Positions 12,230-23,472 of a stretch of DNA of 64,000 bases are shown here, one piece after another; the stretch's first letter is position 1, and every line of letters starts with the position of its first letter. The notes beneath the pieces are model-generated. The model was not told the origin of the DNA and did no database searches. It saw nothing but the letters and a program-made list of their open reading frames with translations. Made by a program: the position numbers and the translations under genes. Location: NCBI GenBank assembly GCA_039566865.1, contig CM076949.1:5547501-5611500 (forward strand), in the 5' to 3' direction. The DNA comes from Aurelia coerulea. Taxonomy: Eukaryota; Cnidaria; Scyphozoa; Semaeostomeae; Ulmaridae.

Positions 12230-12560
12230 TATTCACGGTCAAAACCCTTATGACTTTCAATTATTAAAATTGTCATAATTTTGAAATGAAGACACATATC
12301 AATGTGAAAATTTGCTACTTAGCTAAACTTTGTAGTCTTTGTACGCAGAACAAGATTTTGCCCTCAAAATGCAATATCTCAAATAACAAAATACTTCCGC
12401 TTTCGCGCCTCTTATCTTGAAAAGGTGGATTTCTCTCATCAAAATAAATAGTTTCTTAAGTTATATTTTCCCAGTACTGGAGTTTCTTAATTTTTGGCGA
12501 GTTTCACATGAGCAGTTTCTTATAAAAAATACGTGCATACTTTATTTGAAAGCTGATACT
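12230..12560 (+). repeat. Rearranged copy of CASTOR-like gene flanks
   Basis: 12230-12430 is the reverse complement of about 7810-8010 (5' flank). 12431-12560 matches 6060-6175 (3' flank) in direct orientation. None of the coding region is included. Confidence 0.65.
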
Positions 12561-13466
12561 TTCTATTTCAACGCATTCTTGAGGGTGTCATGAAAAGTCA
12601 AGCAGAGACCATAATTGTTTTCGTCTGTAGGGGATGGGGATCTCCAGGGCTTAGCGATCTGTGTGTAGCACAATTGTTCGGAAGTGTCCCGGAACTGGGA
12701 GATCACCACAGCCCAATTGGCATCATCCCCTCAACATCCAATACAAAATTGTCATGGCTCACGGAGGCAAGACTCAGAACGAGGCAGGGGTAGCTCCTTT
12801 AGTGAAGGGGAACCCCTATCGCTTAGCGGTTGACTGACTGGGGAGGTCCTACTGTAAGATTCTAGAGTTTCACTTTGGAGTTTCGCTTTAGGGTTTCATT
12901 TTGGAGTTTCACTTTAGGGTTTCGCTTTGGGGTTTCATTTCTGAGTTTCACCTTGGACTTTAGGGTTTCACTTTGGGGTTTCGCTTTGGAGTTTCACTTT
13001 AGGGTTTCGCTTTGGGGTTTCACTTTGGAGTTTCACTTGGGACTTTAGGGTTTCACTTTAGGGTACTTTAGGGTTTCACTTTAGGGTTTCGCTTTGGTCT
13101 TTGGAGTTTCACTTTGTCGTCTGGAGTTTCGGTTTAGGGTGTCAATTTATCAACATTAGTTTAAGCTTGTCACTTTGATGTTTCTTTTAGGGTTTCTGTT
13201 TGTCAAAATGTCTTATTGCCTATCGAAATCGAGTTTTGGCCTTGATGACACTTCATAGTTTAGGGATGGTCGTGTACTTTTGCTACCCAAAATGAAGTGT
13301 GCCTGTGACCTGGATTTTCATTTCCAGACAACAAGAGCTTCGAGCCCCAGGGGGGTCTCCCTTGTAGATGACAGGGGGTGAGACATTTTTTGGGTTTGGG
13401 AAACGTTGTCTAATACCTTTGAGTACGCTATTTGGTGCAAAATCAGTATATCTTTGGGGCTGAAGA

Positions 13467-13941
13467 CAGTGGCGTCGCCACGGGGTGGACTGGGGTGGAC
13501 ATGTCCACCCCAGTTTTCCCAGGGCTCGATTTTCTAATTTCTCAAAATCCGTAAAAAAAACTTTGTGGGGGGGGGGAGCGATACATTTTTATTCACTTGG
13601 AACTTCTATGATAACTGGTTTTCCTCTTGAAGTTTCATTATTGAGAATTTCGAGAAATGTCTTAAATTTCAATTTCAAATCACATATTTTCCTTCCACGT
13701 AAATTGATATATCATGTACTTTTCTGTTTTCGTTGTGCAAAAATGCCCTCTGTTACGAAAGATGCTGCTTGTGATGATTGCTTTTCTAAGAATATCAAAA
13801 ACGATCATAATGATAAAAAGGGCGTCTCCCACGTTTTCCGAGAGTCTGACGGGCGTGGTCAGGAGAATTTTTTCTGGGGGCTTTGCCCCCAGACCCCTGA
13901 AGCATGTCCACCCCAGATTTTCTGGGCTGGCGACGCCCCTG
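13467..13941. mobile_element. Short hAT element, 475 bases
   Basis: Termini CAGTGGCGTCGCC and GGCGACGCCCCTG, with an 8-base target duplication GCTGAAGA on both sides (13459-13466 and 13942-13949). Inner repeats read TGTCCACCCCAG. No transposase domain recognised. Confidence 0.85.
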
Positions 13942-13949
13942 GCTGAAGA

Positions 13950-14569
13950 TGATAAAGTTTGAAGGGGCGAGTGCCAAGCTGAATTTTCACCAAAATATTG
14001 CAGCACAGTTGCTGAAAAAGGCTGTAACACCTCTAGTTTTTATTTACTATGAAGCAATGAGTATATTTTGGGGGGTCTAAGACTGCGTTAACAAGATGCC
14101 GGCAAAATTTTGAAAACGCCAGAAATTGTGACGGCAATAAACTCTTTGCAAGCTCCACGAGAACAAGGCTGGATTTTCGCACCAAAGCCAATCAGCCTCG
14201 TTTCGAAAGCGTTGAAAAATGGTCTGTTTTCATCATTTTCGAAAGTGTCACACGATGCCGTTTCGGAATGGACCTGCAGCCTCACTACAAGTAGCCTGCG
14301 TTTCTATTCTCTTATGGAAGCAACTCTCTCATGGGTAGCTGTCACTTTCCATGAAATTGGTTCTCTTACGTACTCCTGGTCTGACAAAACGGAGGACCAA
14401 AACTGACAAAAAGAGTCTCTTGATTATAATGTCATTGCAATTATATTACTATAAATGATATCAATAGCTCTTTATCCAATATGATTACATTTTTTCATTT
14501 CAAGTGCAAAACTATGACAAAACTTAGCAAAAATTGGCTGGTGAGAAAACATTAAAGCAACACTGAACC
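13950..14569. other. No recognisable feature
   Basis: Overlapping short open frames on both strands at 14088-14406, without recognisable homology. Confidence 0.4.
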
Positions 14570-14843
14570 ACGGGGGGGGGTTCTTCCATAGTAAAGGTAC
14601 CTGGGGATGGCCAAGCAGCGCAGCGGTCTAGCCAAGGGTATCATTTTTGACAATATTGGTCTGGCAAACGGTCATGATATCATATTTGGTACAAACTTGA
14701 CAATATTGGTCCAGAGAATGGTCAAAATTGGTCTAGCCAACGGTGCCATTTTCGTAAAAATTAGTCTAGCCAACAGTACCATTTTGAATATGCTCGTGGA
14801 AGACCCTTACCTAAAATTTAGCAAAGAACCCCCTCCCCCCCTG
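14570..14843. mobile_element. Foldback with G-run and C-run ends and internal repeats
   Basis: Ends CACGGGGGG and CCCCCCCTGTG, with inner GGTTCTT and AAGAACC. ACTGAAC flanks both sides. The middle has four diverged repeats of TGGTCTAGCCAACGGT, which produce a repetitive open frame. Confidence 0.5.
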
Positions 14844-15754
14844 TGAACTGAACAGTATTTTCAAATTTGCGCCCATCCAGCTACATGCTAACTGTGAGTT
14901 GTATGCACATGCACAGACAGATTTTCTGGGACTCTTTAACAGGCGTATTTTCAAATTGTAAATAAATGCTGCATAATTCTCAGGATAAATTTGACAATGC
15001 ACTAAATTTTGATAAACGGTTGTGTACATACAGTAGTACCAAGCCTGTCGCTATTAATGACAATTTACGGAACCCATTGCAGTTGGTACATCACAAAACT
15101 TGATATAGGTCTGAATGATGCACGAGTCAATTGATACCTCGATAGCACCCCCTGGTCAACCCATGGGCATTTGATTCTGATCATTCTCCATGATCAAACT
15201 CCCTGCCGTTTGGCCAGCAACTCTGATCAAATGCCCCAGCCTTGTAGCCTTAAAATGTTGATTTAGCCAACAGTACCTGCATAATTCAAATGGACAAATG
15301 CAGTTTAAAATCCACTGATCTAATTCTTCATTTAGGTTTGACTTCCCTGCCCCTGGCATCATATAAGTGATCTAATGCTTGGGGTAGTTATGCCTCTGGG
15401 CGTGATATTTGGGTGTTATCAAGACTCATACACCGGTTGACTATGCGATTGCTGTAAAATGTAATTTCCACCCCTTTGCCTAAACTACCTTTGCAAGCTC
15501 TAAATGGTATGTTTCTTTTAAACTTTCTATTCAAGTGTGGATGGCAAAATGTCCTTAACTTTGCACGGCTGATTCTCATTATGTCAAAATGGAATTTGAT
15601 CAATATACATAAAGGGTGGTCTTGTTTTAAAAACATGAGCCAGTGTTTATGAAAATAGTGTAACAAACATTCAACATTCTATTTTTCAATAAAGTCAATT
15701 TGTTTTAAATGGATATGTTTTTAAAAGACACATATAACAGTTGTGTCCGTGTTC
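14844..15754. other. 3' flank of the aldehyde dehydrogenase gene
   Basis: Should contain its 3' UTR in the right part. Nothing else recognised. Confidence 0.4.
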
Positions 15755-17263
15755 TTACTCTTTCAAATATGAAAAGTATTTTTGACACTTATAATACTTG
15801 AAGCAAAATGCCAATGCACCAAAAAGAGCAAAATAGAAAAAATATTTCAAATACTTTGATGAACTTCTTGAGGGCGTCAGGAACCAGATGGCTGTCTTCA
15901 AATTTCTCTCATTGTATGGTGGATATCTTATTGCATTCAACGCTTCCAGGTTTTGCTTCTTGATCAAACAAGCTTTTCTGTGCGAGAAACATTCAAAAGA
16001 GAACTTTCCATGGTATGCGCCAATGCCACTTTGGCCAACGCCTCCAAATGGGATGGACGGCACTGCAGCTTGGACGATTGAATCATTGACACAAACAGCA
16101 CCTGAGCTTGTCTCATTCAAGAATCTATCAATTGTCCCTTTAGAGTTAGAGAAAATGTACATTGCAAGGGGCTTCTCTCGCTCTGTGATGAACTTAACAG
16201 CTTCTGATGCTGAACCAATGCTGACGATGGGTAGCAGTGGTCCAAAAATTTCTTCTTGCATCACTTTATCATCTGAGGTCACATCTTTGAGGATTGTTGG
16301 GGAGATGTAATTCTCTTTTTCGTCAATATCCCCACCAATGACAACTTTGTCTTTGTTGATAAGATTCTTTATTCGATTGAAATGTCTCTCGTTGACGATT
16401 CTTGCCAAATCTGGTGACTCCTTTGGATTTGTCCCATAAAATTCCTTCAAAGCATTGCCAAGTGATGTGATCAGTTTATCTTCAGCCTCCTTAGTGCAGA
16501 GAATGTAGTCAGGAGCTAGGCATGTCTGTCCGCTATTCACATACTTGCCCCAAACAATTCTCCTTGCTGAGACATCAAAATTGCAATCATTGTCAACATA
16601 GCAAGGGCTCTTACCCCCTAATTCAAGGGCAACTGGGGTAAGATGCTTGGCGGCAGCTTGCATGATGATCTTTCCAACAACATGTCCACCAGTGTAGAAT
16701 ATAAAGTCAAACCTTTCCCTGAGGATAGCAGTGGTTTCATCTCTAGCACCAGTAATGACCCTGTAGCAATCTTCATCCAAGTACCTTGGGACAAGGTTTT
16801 CAATCAAGGATGCAGTTGCAGGGGAAAGTTCTGATGGTTTCAGGATGCAGCAATTTCCAGCGGCCATGGCACCAATCACCGGCTGCAGACCCAACAGAAG
16901 GGGGTAATTCCATGCCCCAATCACCAAGGCAACTCCAAAAGGCTCATACTTGATGCCACAAGTGTTGAACTGGTTCAACAGGTCAGATTCCGTCTTTTGA
17001 AAGGCAGCCCACTCTGGAAGTTTGTCGATGAATTTCGTTGCCTCCCCAACCAAAACAGTGTATTCCATCATCAATGATTCAAACCTTGGCTTTCGTAGAT
17101 CTTGGCTCAATGATTCAACAAACAAATCTTTGTTTTCTTTCATCATTTTGAGGAATTGTTGCAACTGCTGAATGCGGTACCCTATTGGCCTAGTCTTGCC
17201 CTCGTGAAAGGACTTTCTGAGATGCTGTACATCAGAGGAGTAGTCAAATTGTTTTTCAGCCAT
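15755..17263 (-). CDS. ALDH3A2-like: Fatty aldehyde dehydrogenase, ALDH3 family, membrane-tailed, single exon
   Basis: A complete 502 aa open frame from ATG (17263) to TAA, against about 485 aa for human ALDH3A2. The family oxidises medium- to long-chain aliphatic aldehydes to fatty acids with NAD+ at the ER or peroxisomal membrane. Visible catalytic features: oxyanion Asn119 in the WNYP motif, the TGG nucleotide-binding turn at 191-193, general base Glu214 in ELGGKSP, nucleophile Cys248 in NSGQTCLAPDY, and Glu338 in QEEIFGP. Residues 471-490 form an aromatic hydrophobic segment followed by a short basic tail, matching the C-terminal ER anchor of ALDH3A2. All catalytic residues are intact, so this is not an obvious pseudogene, yet there are no introns, whereas the vertebrate gene has many. 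An old retrocopy that became functional, or lineage intron loss, are both possible. Confidence 0.95.
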   Translation of the reverse strand: MAEKQFDYSSDVQHLRKSFHEGKTRPIGYRIQQLQQFLKMMKENKDLFVESLSQDLRKPRFESLMMEYTVLVGEATKFIDKLPEWAAFQKTESDLLNQFNTCGIKYEPFGVALVIGAWNYPLLLGLQPVIGAMAAGNCCILKPSELSPATASLIENLVPRYLDEDCYRVITGARDETTAILRERFDFIFYTGGHVVGKIIMQAAAKHLTPVALELGGKSPCYVDNDCNFDVSARRIVWGKYVNSGQTCLAPDYILCTKEAEDKLITSLGNALKEFYGTNPKESPDLARIVNERHFNRIKNLINKDKVVIGGDIDEKENYISPTILKDVTSDDKVMQEEIFGPLLPIVSIGSASEAVKFITEREKPLAMYIFSNSKGTIDRFLNETSSGAVCVNDSIVQAAVPSIPFGGVGQSGIGAYHGKFSFECFSHRKACLIKKQNLEALNAIRYPPYNERNLKTAIWFLTPSRSSSKYLKYFFYFALFGALAFCFKYYKCQKYFSYLKE

Positions 17264-17900
17264 CTTTTTGTGTCTGCTTGCGGCAAATTGATATCAGAAT
17301 ATCTGATTTCAGTGAGAGTGAGCTCTTCTTCTTGCTTCGCCTTGGACTTGCTCTGCAAACTCTGATTGCTTCCCCCTTCCCGTCCTCAAACAGTTACTCA
17401 GCAGAAATGAGTTTATTTTGAGTCAGGTCAAAGTACAATGTGTGCTGCTGTGTGGTCACGTGCTGTCAGCCACAGATTGTGAAGTCCGGACCACACGCTG
17501 GGACGGCTGCAGGGAGCGCCGGGAACCTCTGTCTGGACAATTATCTCGTTAGATTATAGCTGATTATAGTGATTTGCTGCAAGTCTGATCTCTGATCATT
17601 TCATTGATTTGCGCTGCGGAGCCGGAGCAGCAAGCAAATCTAAAAAATGCCCTTGAAAATAGCTAATAGCTGAACATTGATAAGCCTGGTGAAACTCGAC
17701 GAGCTAGACAATAGATAAACAATATGCTGGCTTACCTTGGGCTTACCTTCAAATTTACGCATGGAATAGGAATCATTCGTCGTACATAGCCGATTGCTCG
17801 TGGCCCATGGTCGAAACCGCCAAAGCCTCATTTTCACGGACCAATCAGACGGCTAAAAAGCGAAGGAGACAAAAGAAACCCGTGAAGATTTTTCTAAATT
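17264..17900 (-). promoter_or_regulatory. 5' flank of the aldehyde dehydrogenase gene
   Basis: Somewhat more GC-rich than its surroundings and free of recognisable repeats. It probably contains the promoter and 5' UTR. No core promoter motif is clear. Confidence 0.3.
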
Positions 17901-18000
17901 TTACCTACCTTCATAAAACGCACCCAGGACAAAAAACTGCTTGAGATTTCCCGAATTTTTTTGAAGCAATCTACTCTCCAGATGTTTGGGAGTACAAGCA

Positions 18001-18095
18001 GTGGCGTAGAGCTGGGGGGCTCAGGGGGGCTCAGCTCCCCTAGTCATTTTTTCCGTAATTTTGGGGGGCTTTAGCCCCCCAAGTTATTCTGAAGA
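18001..18095 (+). mobile_element. Single hAT-like terminus
   Basis: Starts CAGTGGCGTAGAGC, followed by G-rich repeats typical of some hAT ends. The matching right end was not found. Confidence 0.4.
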
Positions 18096-18337
18096 AATTT
18101 TGATTTTCTTGATTTGCGTATTATGACAAAAATGACAGAACAAGGTAATGTTATATTCTTGTAAAGAAGAGATCCTGGTTTTTGGTTTGCACCAAGATGA
18201 GATCTTCAATGACTGTCAAGCTCTTATCTTCCTTGATGTTTATAAGCATAAATGGGATGCTACTAATGTTACATCAAAATGGCTTCAGAAACACACAAGT
18301 GCAAATGACAATAGAACAACAGAACAATAGAATTTTC

Positions 18338-18500
18338 TTGTTGCTAATGGCAAGCATGATATTGGGAGATGCATTCTAAGCCAAAGTAAAGGATGTTTCT
18401 TCTAAAAAATTTTTTCATGCTCCGATTTATAGGATAACTGTCACGAAACTATCAAGGTTTCCTCGCTGCTAATGGCAAGCATGATATTGGGAGATGCACA
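18338..18500 (+). repeat. Direct repeat pair of about 40 bases
   Basis: GCTAATGGCAAGCATGATAT and the following GGGAGATGCA occur at about 18342 and 18466, 124 bases apart. The rest of 18096-19265 shows nothing recognisable. Confidence 0.7.
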
Positions 18501-19267
18501 CCACTGAGTACACTGAGTACAAGTTTGGGTAAATGCAACGTTTAGAATTACAAGAATATAAGCATTTACTACATTTACTACATTTACAGTTGATGAAGCA
18601 AACTTCAACAATCGTCGATGAAAGGCCTTCCCATATTGTTGTGGAAGTCCCCAAGCAGGGCAGAGAAGTGAAGTAGAAGCGGACGATACGTGTCCGACTG
18701 TCCGTTCAAACTGCTGGAAAAGAAAAACAATGCAAAAGCTGCAATTTTTGATTTGGCCTCCTGCACTTACCTGCGTATGCTCCACTCCTTGCGTAAGCAA
18801 CTGCAAACTCTTGGCCAAGGTCGATCTTCTCCAGAAAATCGAAGAAAATCGTTATGTTAATGAGCGAGTGTCGACAGAGCAGAAGTGCAGTAAATCTAAT
18901 CTGTGGCCTCGCAGGCCACCGCGTAGTACGCGTCGATATATCCAAAATGCACCAAAGTCACAAGCGGTCACAAGCATCCCGTCCCGTGTCTCCTTCTCGA
19001 CTTTAACCTACCTAAATCGTTCATGTCTGTTCTCTTCTCCTTCTCCCCGTCAACTGATTAAGGATTACTCTATTTATTATAAAGTATACAAACGAATAAT
19101 ACATGTAACACATCAAATCAACCAACGTAAACAAATGGGAAAACATGGCTCTACTTCAAAGGCGGCATATGATTGTCAAAATGTCAAAAAAATGTGTTTG
19201 GATGGACATCCGCACTAAATCAGCTAAGCTTCTAAAAACGACGTCTCAAAATAACAGTGACGCAAAA

Positions 19268-19331
19268 CAGCAACCTCGTCCCCAGGGCCTTTCGCCAATA
19301 TGACAAAAGGCCCTGAGGACGAGGTTGGCAC
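19268..19331. repeat. Short hairpin, CAACCTCGTCC arms
   Basis: Arms CAACCTCGTCCCCAGGGCCT and its near inverse around a short loop. A single arm-like piece is at 55688. Confidence 0.75.
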
Positions 19332-19479
19332 AACAGTTAATCAATGCTGACACAATAGGATTACAAATATGATTCATTAAAATTTGTCTTATTATTCCAT
19401 AGTTATGAGCGATTTTATGAATAAATTGTTCAGTGTCAGAATCCTTCGCGTAAAATCCTAGCCTTCGCGCAGACTCATG

Positions 19480-19995
19480 GGTGAAGGTGAAGGTTGTCTG
19501 CACGCAGGCTAAGGTGAAGGTGAAGGTGAAGTTGCGGTTTTTAGCGCAAAGCGCTGGGATCACCATGGGTAGTTAGACACTGCTGGTGTGCTTCTATGGA
19601 GAAGAGCTGGATAATATGTATCTGCGGGGGAAATTTTTTACAGTGCTGCGGAGGAGATACCTGCGGGGGAAATTTTTTACTGTACTGTGGAGGAGATATT
19701 TGCGGGGGAAATTTTTATTTAATATTTTCGTCCTTTTGATATCTCCTCCGCAGTACTGCAAAAAATTTCCCCCGCAGATACATAATATCCAGCGCTCCTC
19801 CATAGATGCACACCAGCAGTGTCTAACTACCCATGGGATCACAGAAGTAGCTGAGCGCTAATCGAGTCCGTGACCCCTTGTCATGACGCTCAAATGGTGG
19901 AACCCTACCGGGCGGTTATTGAACCCTGTCCGCCTGACTATTCTGGCTGCAAAGTCAGAAGATAACACCACTGCGCCACAACACCTTCTGCGTCT
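19480..19995 (-). mobile_element. tRNA-derived SINE, copy 1, split by a MITE
   Basis: Minus-strand copy with RNA polymerase III A-box and B-box remnants near 19910-19985 and an (ACCTTC)n-type tail at 19480-19540. Split at 19564-19835 by a MITE. Confidence 0.65.
19564..19835. mobile_element. CATGGGTAGTTAG foldback MITE, copy 1
   Basis: 272 bases, termini CATGGGTAGTTAGACACTGC and its inverse, target duplication GGATCAC. Inserted into a SINE. A diverged relative lies at about 20117-20290. Confidence 0.85.
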
Positions 19996-20368
19996 GCGCG
20001 CAGGCTAGTGAAATCCTTGATCAGACTTGCTTACAATTCAGCATGATAGAAGTGACACTATCCAAAAAAACCACTGAAAAAAATTCCCAAGTTAAAAGAA
20101 TAATAGTTGTATCATGGGTGACTAGACACCACGGTTGTGCTTGATTGCTATTTGATTGCTGCAGCTGTGTTCTTTTGCGGAGGAAAAAAGTATTAGTTAC
20201 TACTAAAGGCGCAGAAAAATATGTAGTTTCCCGTAGCAGCATATTTGCTGAAACATGACTGTGGCGTCTAACAACCCAAGGTTGTATCTGGACAACTGGT
20301 TGCGTAGGCAATAAGAAAGCTAGCCTGCGCACAGGCTTTACTATTTTGCGGAGGAGGAAAGGAACATA

Positions 20369-21097
20369 CCGGGTGTCCCACAATAGAGTATACATATTTG
20401 CCTCCAGCGATGCGAATTTAGCTTTAATCAATGGCGAATCACTCTCAAGATATTCCTCGATTGTTAACTTGAAAATAGATGCCTCGTTTGTTGGTATTGG
20501 TGCTTTGAGAGCAGAAATAATAATCTTGAAAGCTCAAACTTGTCTCCACCTCCAAACCAGAGCTTCAAACAGTTGCTTTGGCCAAAGACCAAAGCTCTGG
20601 GTCCTAAATGGAAACAAAGTTGAGTTTTCAGAATTAATATTGCTGCTCTCAAAGCACCAATACCAACAAACGAGGTATCCATTTTCATGTTAAAGGGGCT
20701 CAGTCGTCAAACAGTAAACAAATCCATAAACTTGCACATGTCGGGAATTATCCATTGTTCATCCATTGTTCTCTGCAGTTTGTTTGGTGGCTTCACCCAA
20801 GCCACAAAAAAGTGACCGTTAAAAATCCACTTATATCCGAGCAATCGTAGAAGATATGACAGATTTGTTCCTTAGTGAAGTACAAGGATTAATGCCCAAA
20901 TAGCAACTTTCCTTTTGAAAAAAATATGAAAATCCTGTGTGATATCACCTTGCAAAAAACTGCAAAAATCATCGTTTTGTTTACATTTTGACGACGGAGC
21001 CCCTTTAACTATCGAGGGACATTTTGTGATTGATCGATCAATGCTAACTTCACACCCCTGGATCAAACTAAATCTGTATACTTTTTTGGGACACCCA
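20369..21097. mobile_element. CCGGGTGTCCC-type element with nested insertions
   Basis: Left end CCGGGTGTCCCACAATAGAG, right end TTTTTTGGGACACCC (last bases degenerate). Inside are a hairpin (20465-20690, arms with TTGTTGGTATTGGTGCTTTG) and a piggyBac-like MITE. Confidence 0.7.
20694..21004. mobile_element. piggyBac-like MITE, copy 1
   Basis: About 311 bases with termini AGGGGCTCAGTCGTCAAA and GACGACGGAGCCCCT, flanked by TTAA on both sides. A near-identical copy is at 34415-34728. Confidence 0.85.
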
Positions 21098-21399
21098 ACA
21101 GAATGTCATGTTTTTAATTTCCTCTTCTAAGGAAGAAATAAGAGATTTAATCACATTTCTATCTTAAAATTGGTTTAGTCATGCAGCACAAAATGGAAAT
21201 TGGAGGTGAGTGCTAAAATTGAGTTTTTATTCTTTTTGCTAGCAACTGAACATTCTGTAACGAATGCAATTAGATAAGGAAGCCTCAAGACTCACAAATT
21301 GATGAAAGAAAATAATGTGACAACTTCTTTCTTCACAATAATGATTGAAATAAAAAATTCATTTATCACAATTGAATTTCAAAATTAGCATTCAATGTT

Positions 21400-21557
21400 T
21401 TATCCTGCGTTTTGTGTTGCATTCATGACAGATCCTGGGCTTGGCTTATATATTACATTATCAACAGATGCATTCGGACGTTGAAACCCTTGAACATAAG
21501 CATTGTTACGAACTTGGTAAACTTTGTCGATTTTGCCTTCCTTCCGCCATCTGTTTG
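21400..21557 (-). CDS. Candidate terminal exon of an unidentified gene
   Basis: Minus-strand stretch after a good acceptor (TTGATTCTCACAG) encodes 51 residues (NRWRKEGKIDKVYQV..., with YKPSPGS near the end) then TAA. Composition resembles a cytoplasmic tail. No upstream exons or family recognised; it could be chance. Confidence 0.25.
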
Positions 21558-22576
21558 CTGTGAGAATCAAGCACATCAACTTTGGCAATCATACAAAGCA
21601 AAAGAGAAGATTCTATAAATTTCAACAGAGCACAGTTTCAGAGAAGAAAGACAGTTCACAGAAGATCACAACGAGTTTGGCCAATGAACATAATCTCTTC
21701 TAAAAATAACTTGTAGCTCATATTTGCAGTTACAGAACACAACAGGACTTTATTACTGCAAGAGTTCTGGAAGAAAAGCATCTCATTTTAAGGTATCGTT
21801 TTTTCACAGTACGACCACAGCAGTGTCTTTCTATCTCTGCCTTGAAGCACATCTACAGCCAACACTGGCCACCATTTCTAAGTAATTTCGTTAACTTGCC
21901 ATTGGGAAATCCTTTCTCTGCAGAATCCAATTGACGCATGTTAAGAGGAGTGCCCTGGTAGAAGAGAAATTTTGAAAGCTTGCTGAGGAAGGTTGTTTTC
22001 AGTTAAAAATCAGTCAATAGATCTTTTTAGCTGTTAATGACTGAATGACTCAAACGACATTCTTATACATCTTTGCAGAAATCTGTCTAAGTTTCGAATG
22101 TGCACATCATTCGTAGAAAACAGTAGAAACCCGCAAAAAGAACCTAGATTTATAGGAACCTTGAGGCTGAAATTCCATGATCACAACTTTTTAAACAAGT
22201 ACCTACAAGAGGCTGACATTTGGGAAGGCTCTGATATATAAGTTTAATAGATAGTACTGTACTTGAAAAAAAACTCTTTCATGATGTAGACTTTATCAAA
22301 AAGAAAACTATCGAAAAGCTATTCAATTCATAGAAGGAATGCACTGGTATGTGTGAAAACGCATTTGCACTGTACCAACTACAGACACGTTTTTAAGAAC
22401 CTTGCATCCTGGACTTGAGTATGGCATCAGTTAATCAAGAATCTCATTCAGGGTGCCGCAAGAAAACCTAGCTTCTTTTGTGTGGATTTCTACTGTATTC
22501 TACGAATGAGCCTGGATCGATCGATTTTCTTTGTAAGCTTCATTTAAGTGTTTTCTTGTCTATGTCTATGAAATGT
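21558..22576. other. No recognisable feature
   Basis: Apparently single-copy sequence, no long open frame. Might be an intron of the candidate gene at 21400. Confidence 0.35.
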
Positions 22577-22584
22577 GATGGAAG

Positions 22585-23172
22585 ATTTTGTAATACAATA
22601 GCACGAGTTGCTTTTGTTGACACCTCAATTCAAAGCGATTAGCGATCACAGACAAAGGAAATTCTATCAACCAGTAATTCAAAACAAACAAAGCCGCAAC
22701 ATTTTCTCTGAAACCCAGGTAGCTAGCTCGCTCGCTGTGCATTCCAGAAATAATTTTTAAGGGCAAACATGAGCATAGATCGAAAGAAGAAGGATATATC
22801 TACACATCTGCCGCGGGCATTTTATTTCTTTGGTCCAGAAGCTGAGCAGTAAATGTTTTGCTAACACCCAAAAAAGTAAAAGAATTGAATCGCCTCCTAA
22901 ACGGCTTTTGAACCAAACAAATAAAATGCCCGCGGCAGATGTGTAGATGCATCCTTCTTCTTTCGATCTACGCTCATGTTTGCCCTTAAAAACAGTTTCT
23001 GGAATGCACAACGAGCGAGCTAGCTACCTGGGTTTCAAAGAAACTTTTGCGGCTTTGTTTGTTTTGAATTGCTGGTTGAGAGAATTTCCTTTGTCTGCAT
23101 CCGCTAATCGCTTTGAATTGAGGTGTCAATCAAACACAACTGTTGCTATTGTATAACAAAATCTGCCTTGTT
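22585..23172. mobile_element. Mutator-like long-arm foldback, copy 2
   Basis: Long inverted arms as in the family. The left end lacks the first bases of the terminus. GATGGAAG flanks both ends (22577-22584, 23173-23180). Confidence 0.8.
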
Positions 23173-23401
23173 GATGGAAGTTTTATCCATTGAAACTTTC
23201 AATCATTCGGGTTTAGAAAAATGAAACAAATCCTCCAACAAAGCTTCGATTGCTGAGATTGTTGCAGATACTTTGAATTACTATTTTTTTCTCTTTGCAA
23301 AATCGCTATCAGCTATCAGCTATGATTGGACACGCAGAGCCACGCAGATAAGGCGGGTTGTGCAGCCCCTTTAACGATTCGCCTGTTGCGAATTATATAT
23401 C

Positions 23402-23472
23402 ATTAGCCTGCGTGCAGACTCAACTCCTCGAGAGTCTTATACTTCCAAGGAGTTGAGTATGCACGCAGGCTA
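23402..23472. repeat. AGCCTGCGTGCAGACTC hairpin
   Basis: Arms AGCCTGCGTGCAGACTCAAC and near inverse. Related end motifs occur at 19460, 19500 and 20320. Confidence 0.75.

Larger units (their letters stand above)
10137..13255. mobile_element. 3.1 kb long-inverted-repeat element with minisatellite arms
   Basis: Arms of about 500 bases each start TGAAGTGTCATCAAGGCC and are flanked by TA. Each arm contains a degenerate GAAACYCYAAAGT-type minisatellite (10257-10490 and 12860-13135). Only the left arm has a further array of about 36-base units (10496-10650). The interior holds a LINE fragment and copies of sequence flanking the CASTOR-like gene. No transposase is recognised. Confidence 0.65.

Noticed and set aside
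10257..13135. TTTAGGG-like telomeric repeat
   Set aside because: The motif is embedded in degenerate GAAACYCYAAAGT units in two opposed arms; it is not a run of perfect telomere repeats.
16618..16834. Open frames overlapping the aldehyde dehydrogenase
   Set aside because: Shadows of the real coding sequence in other frames.
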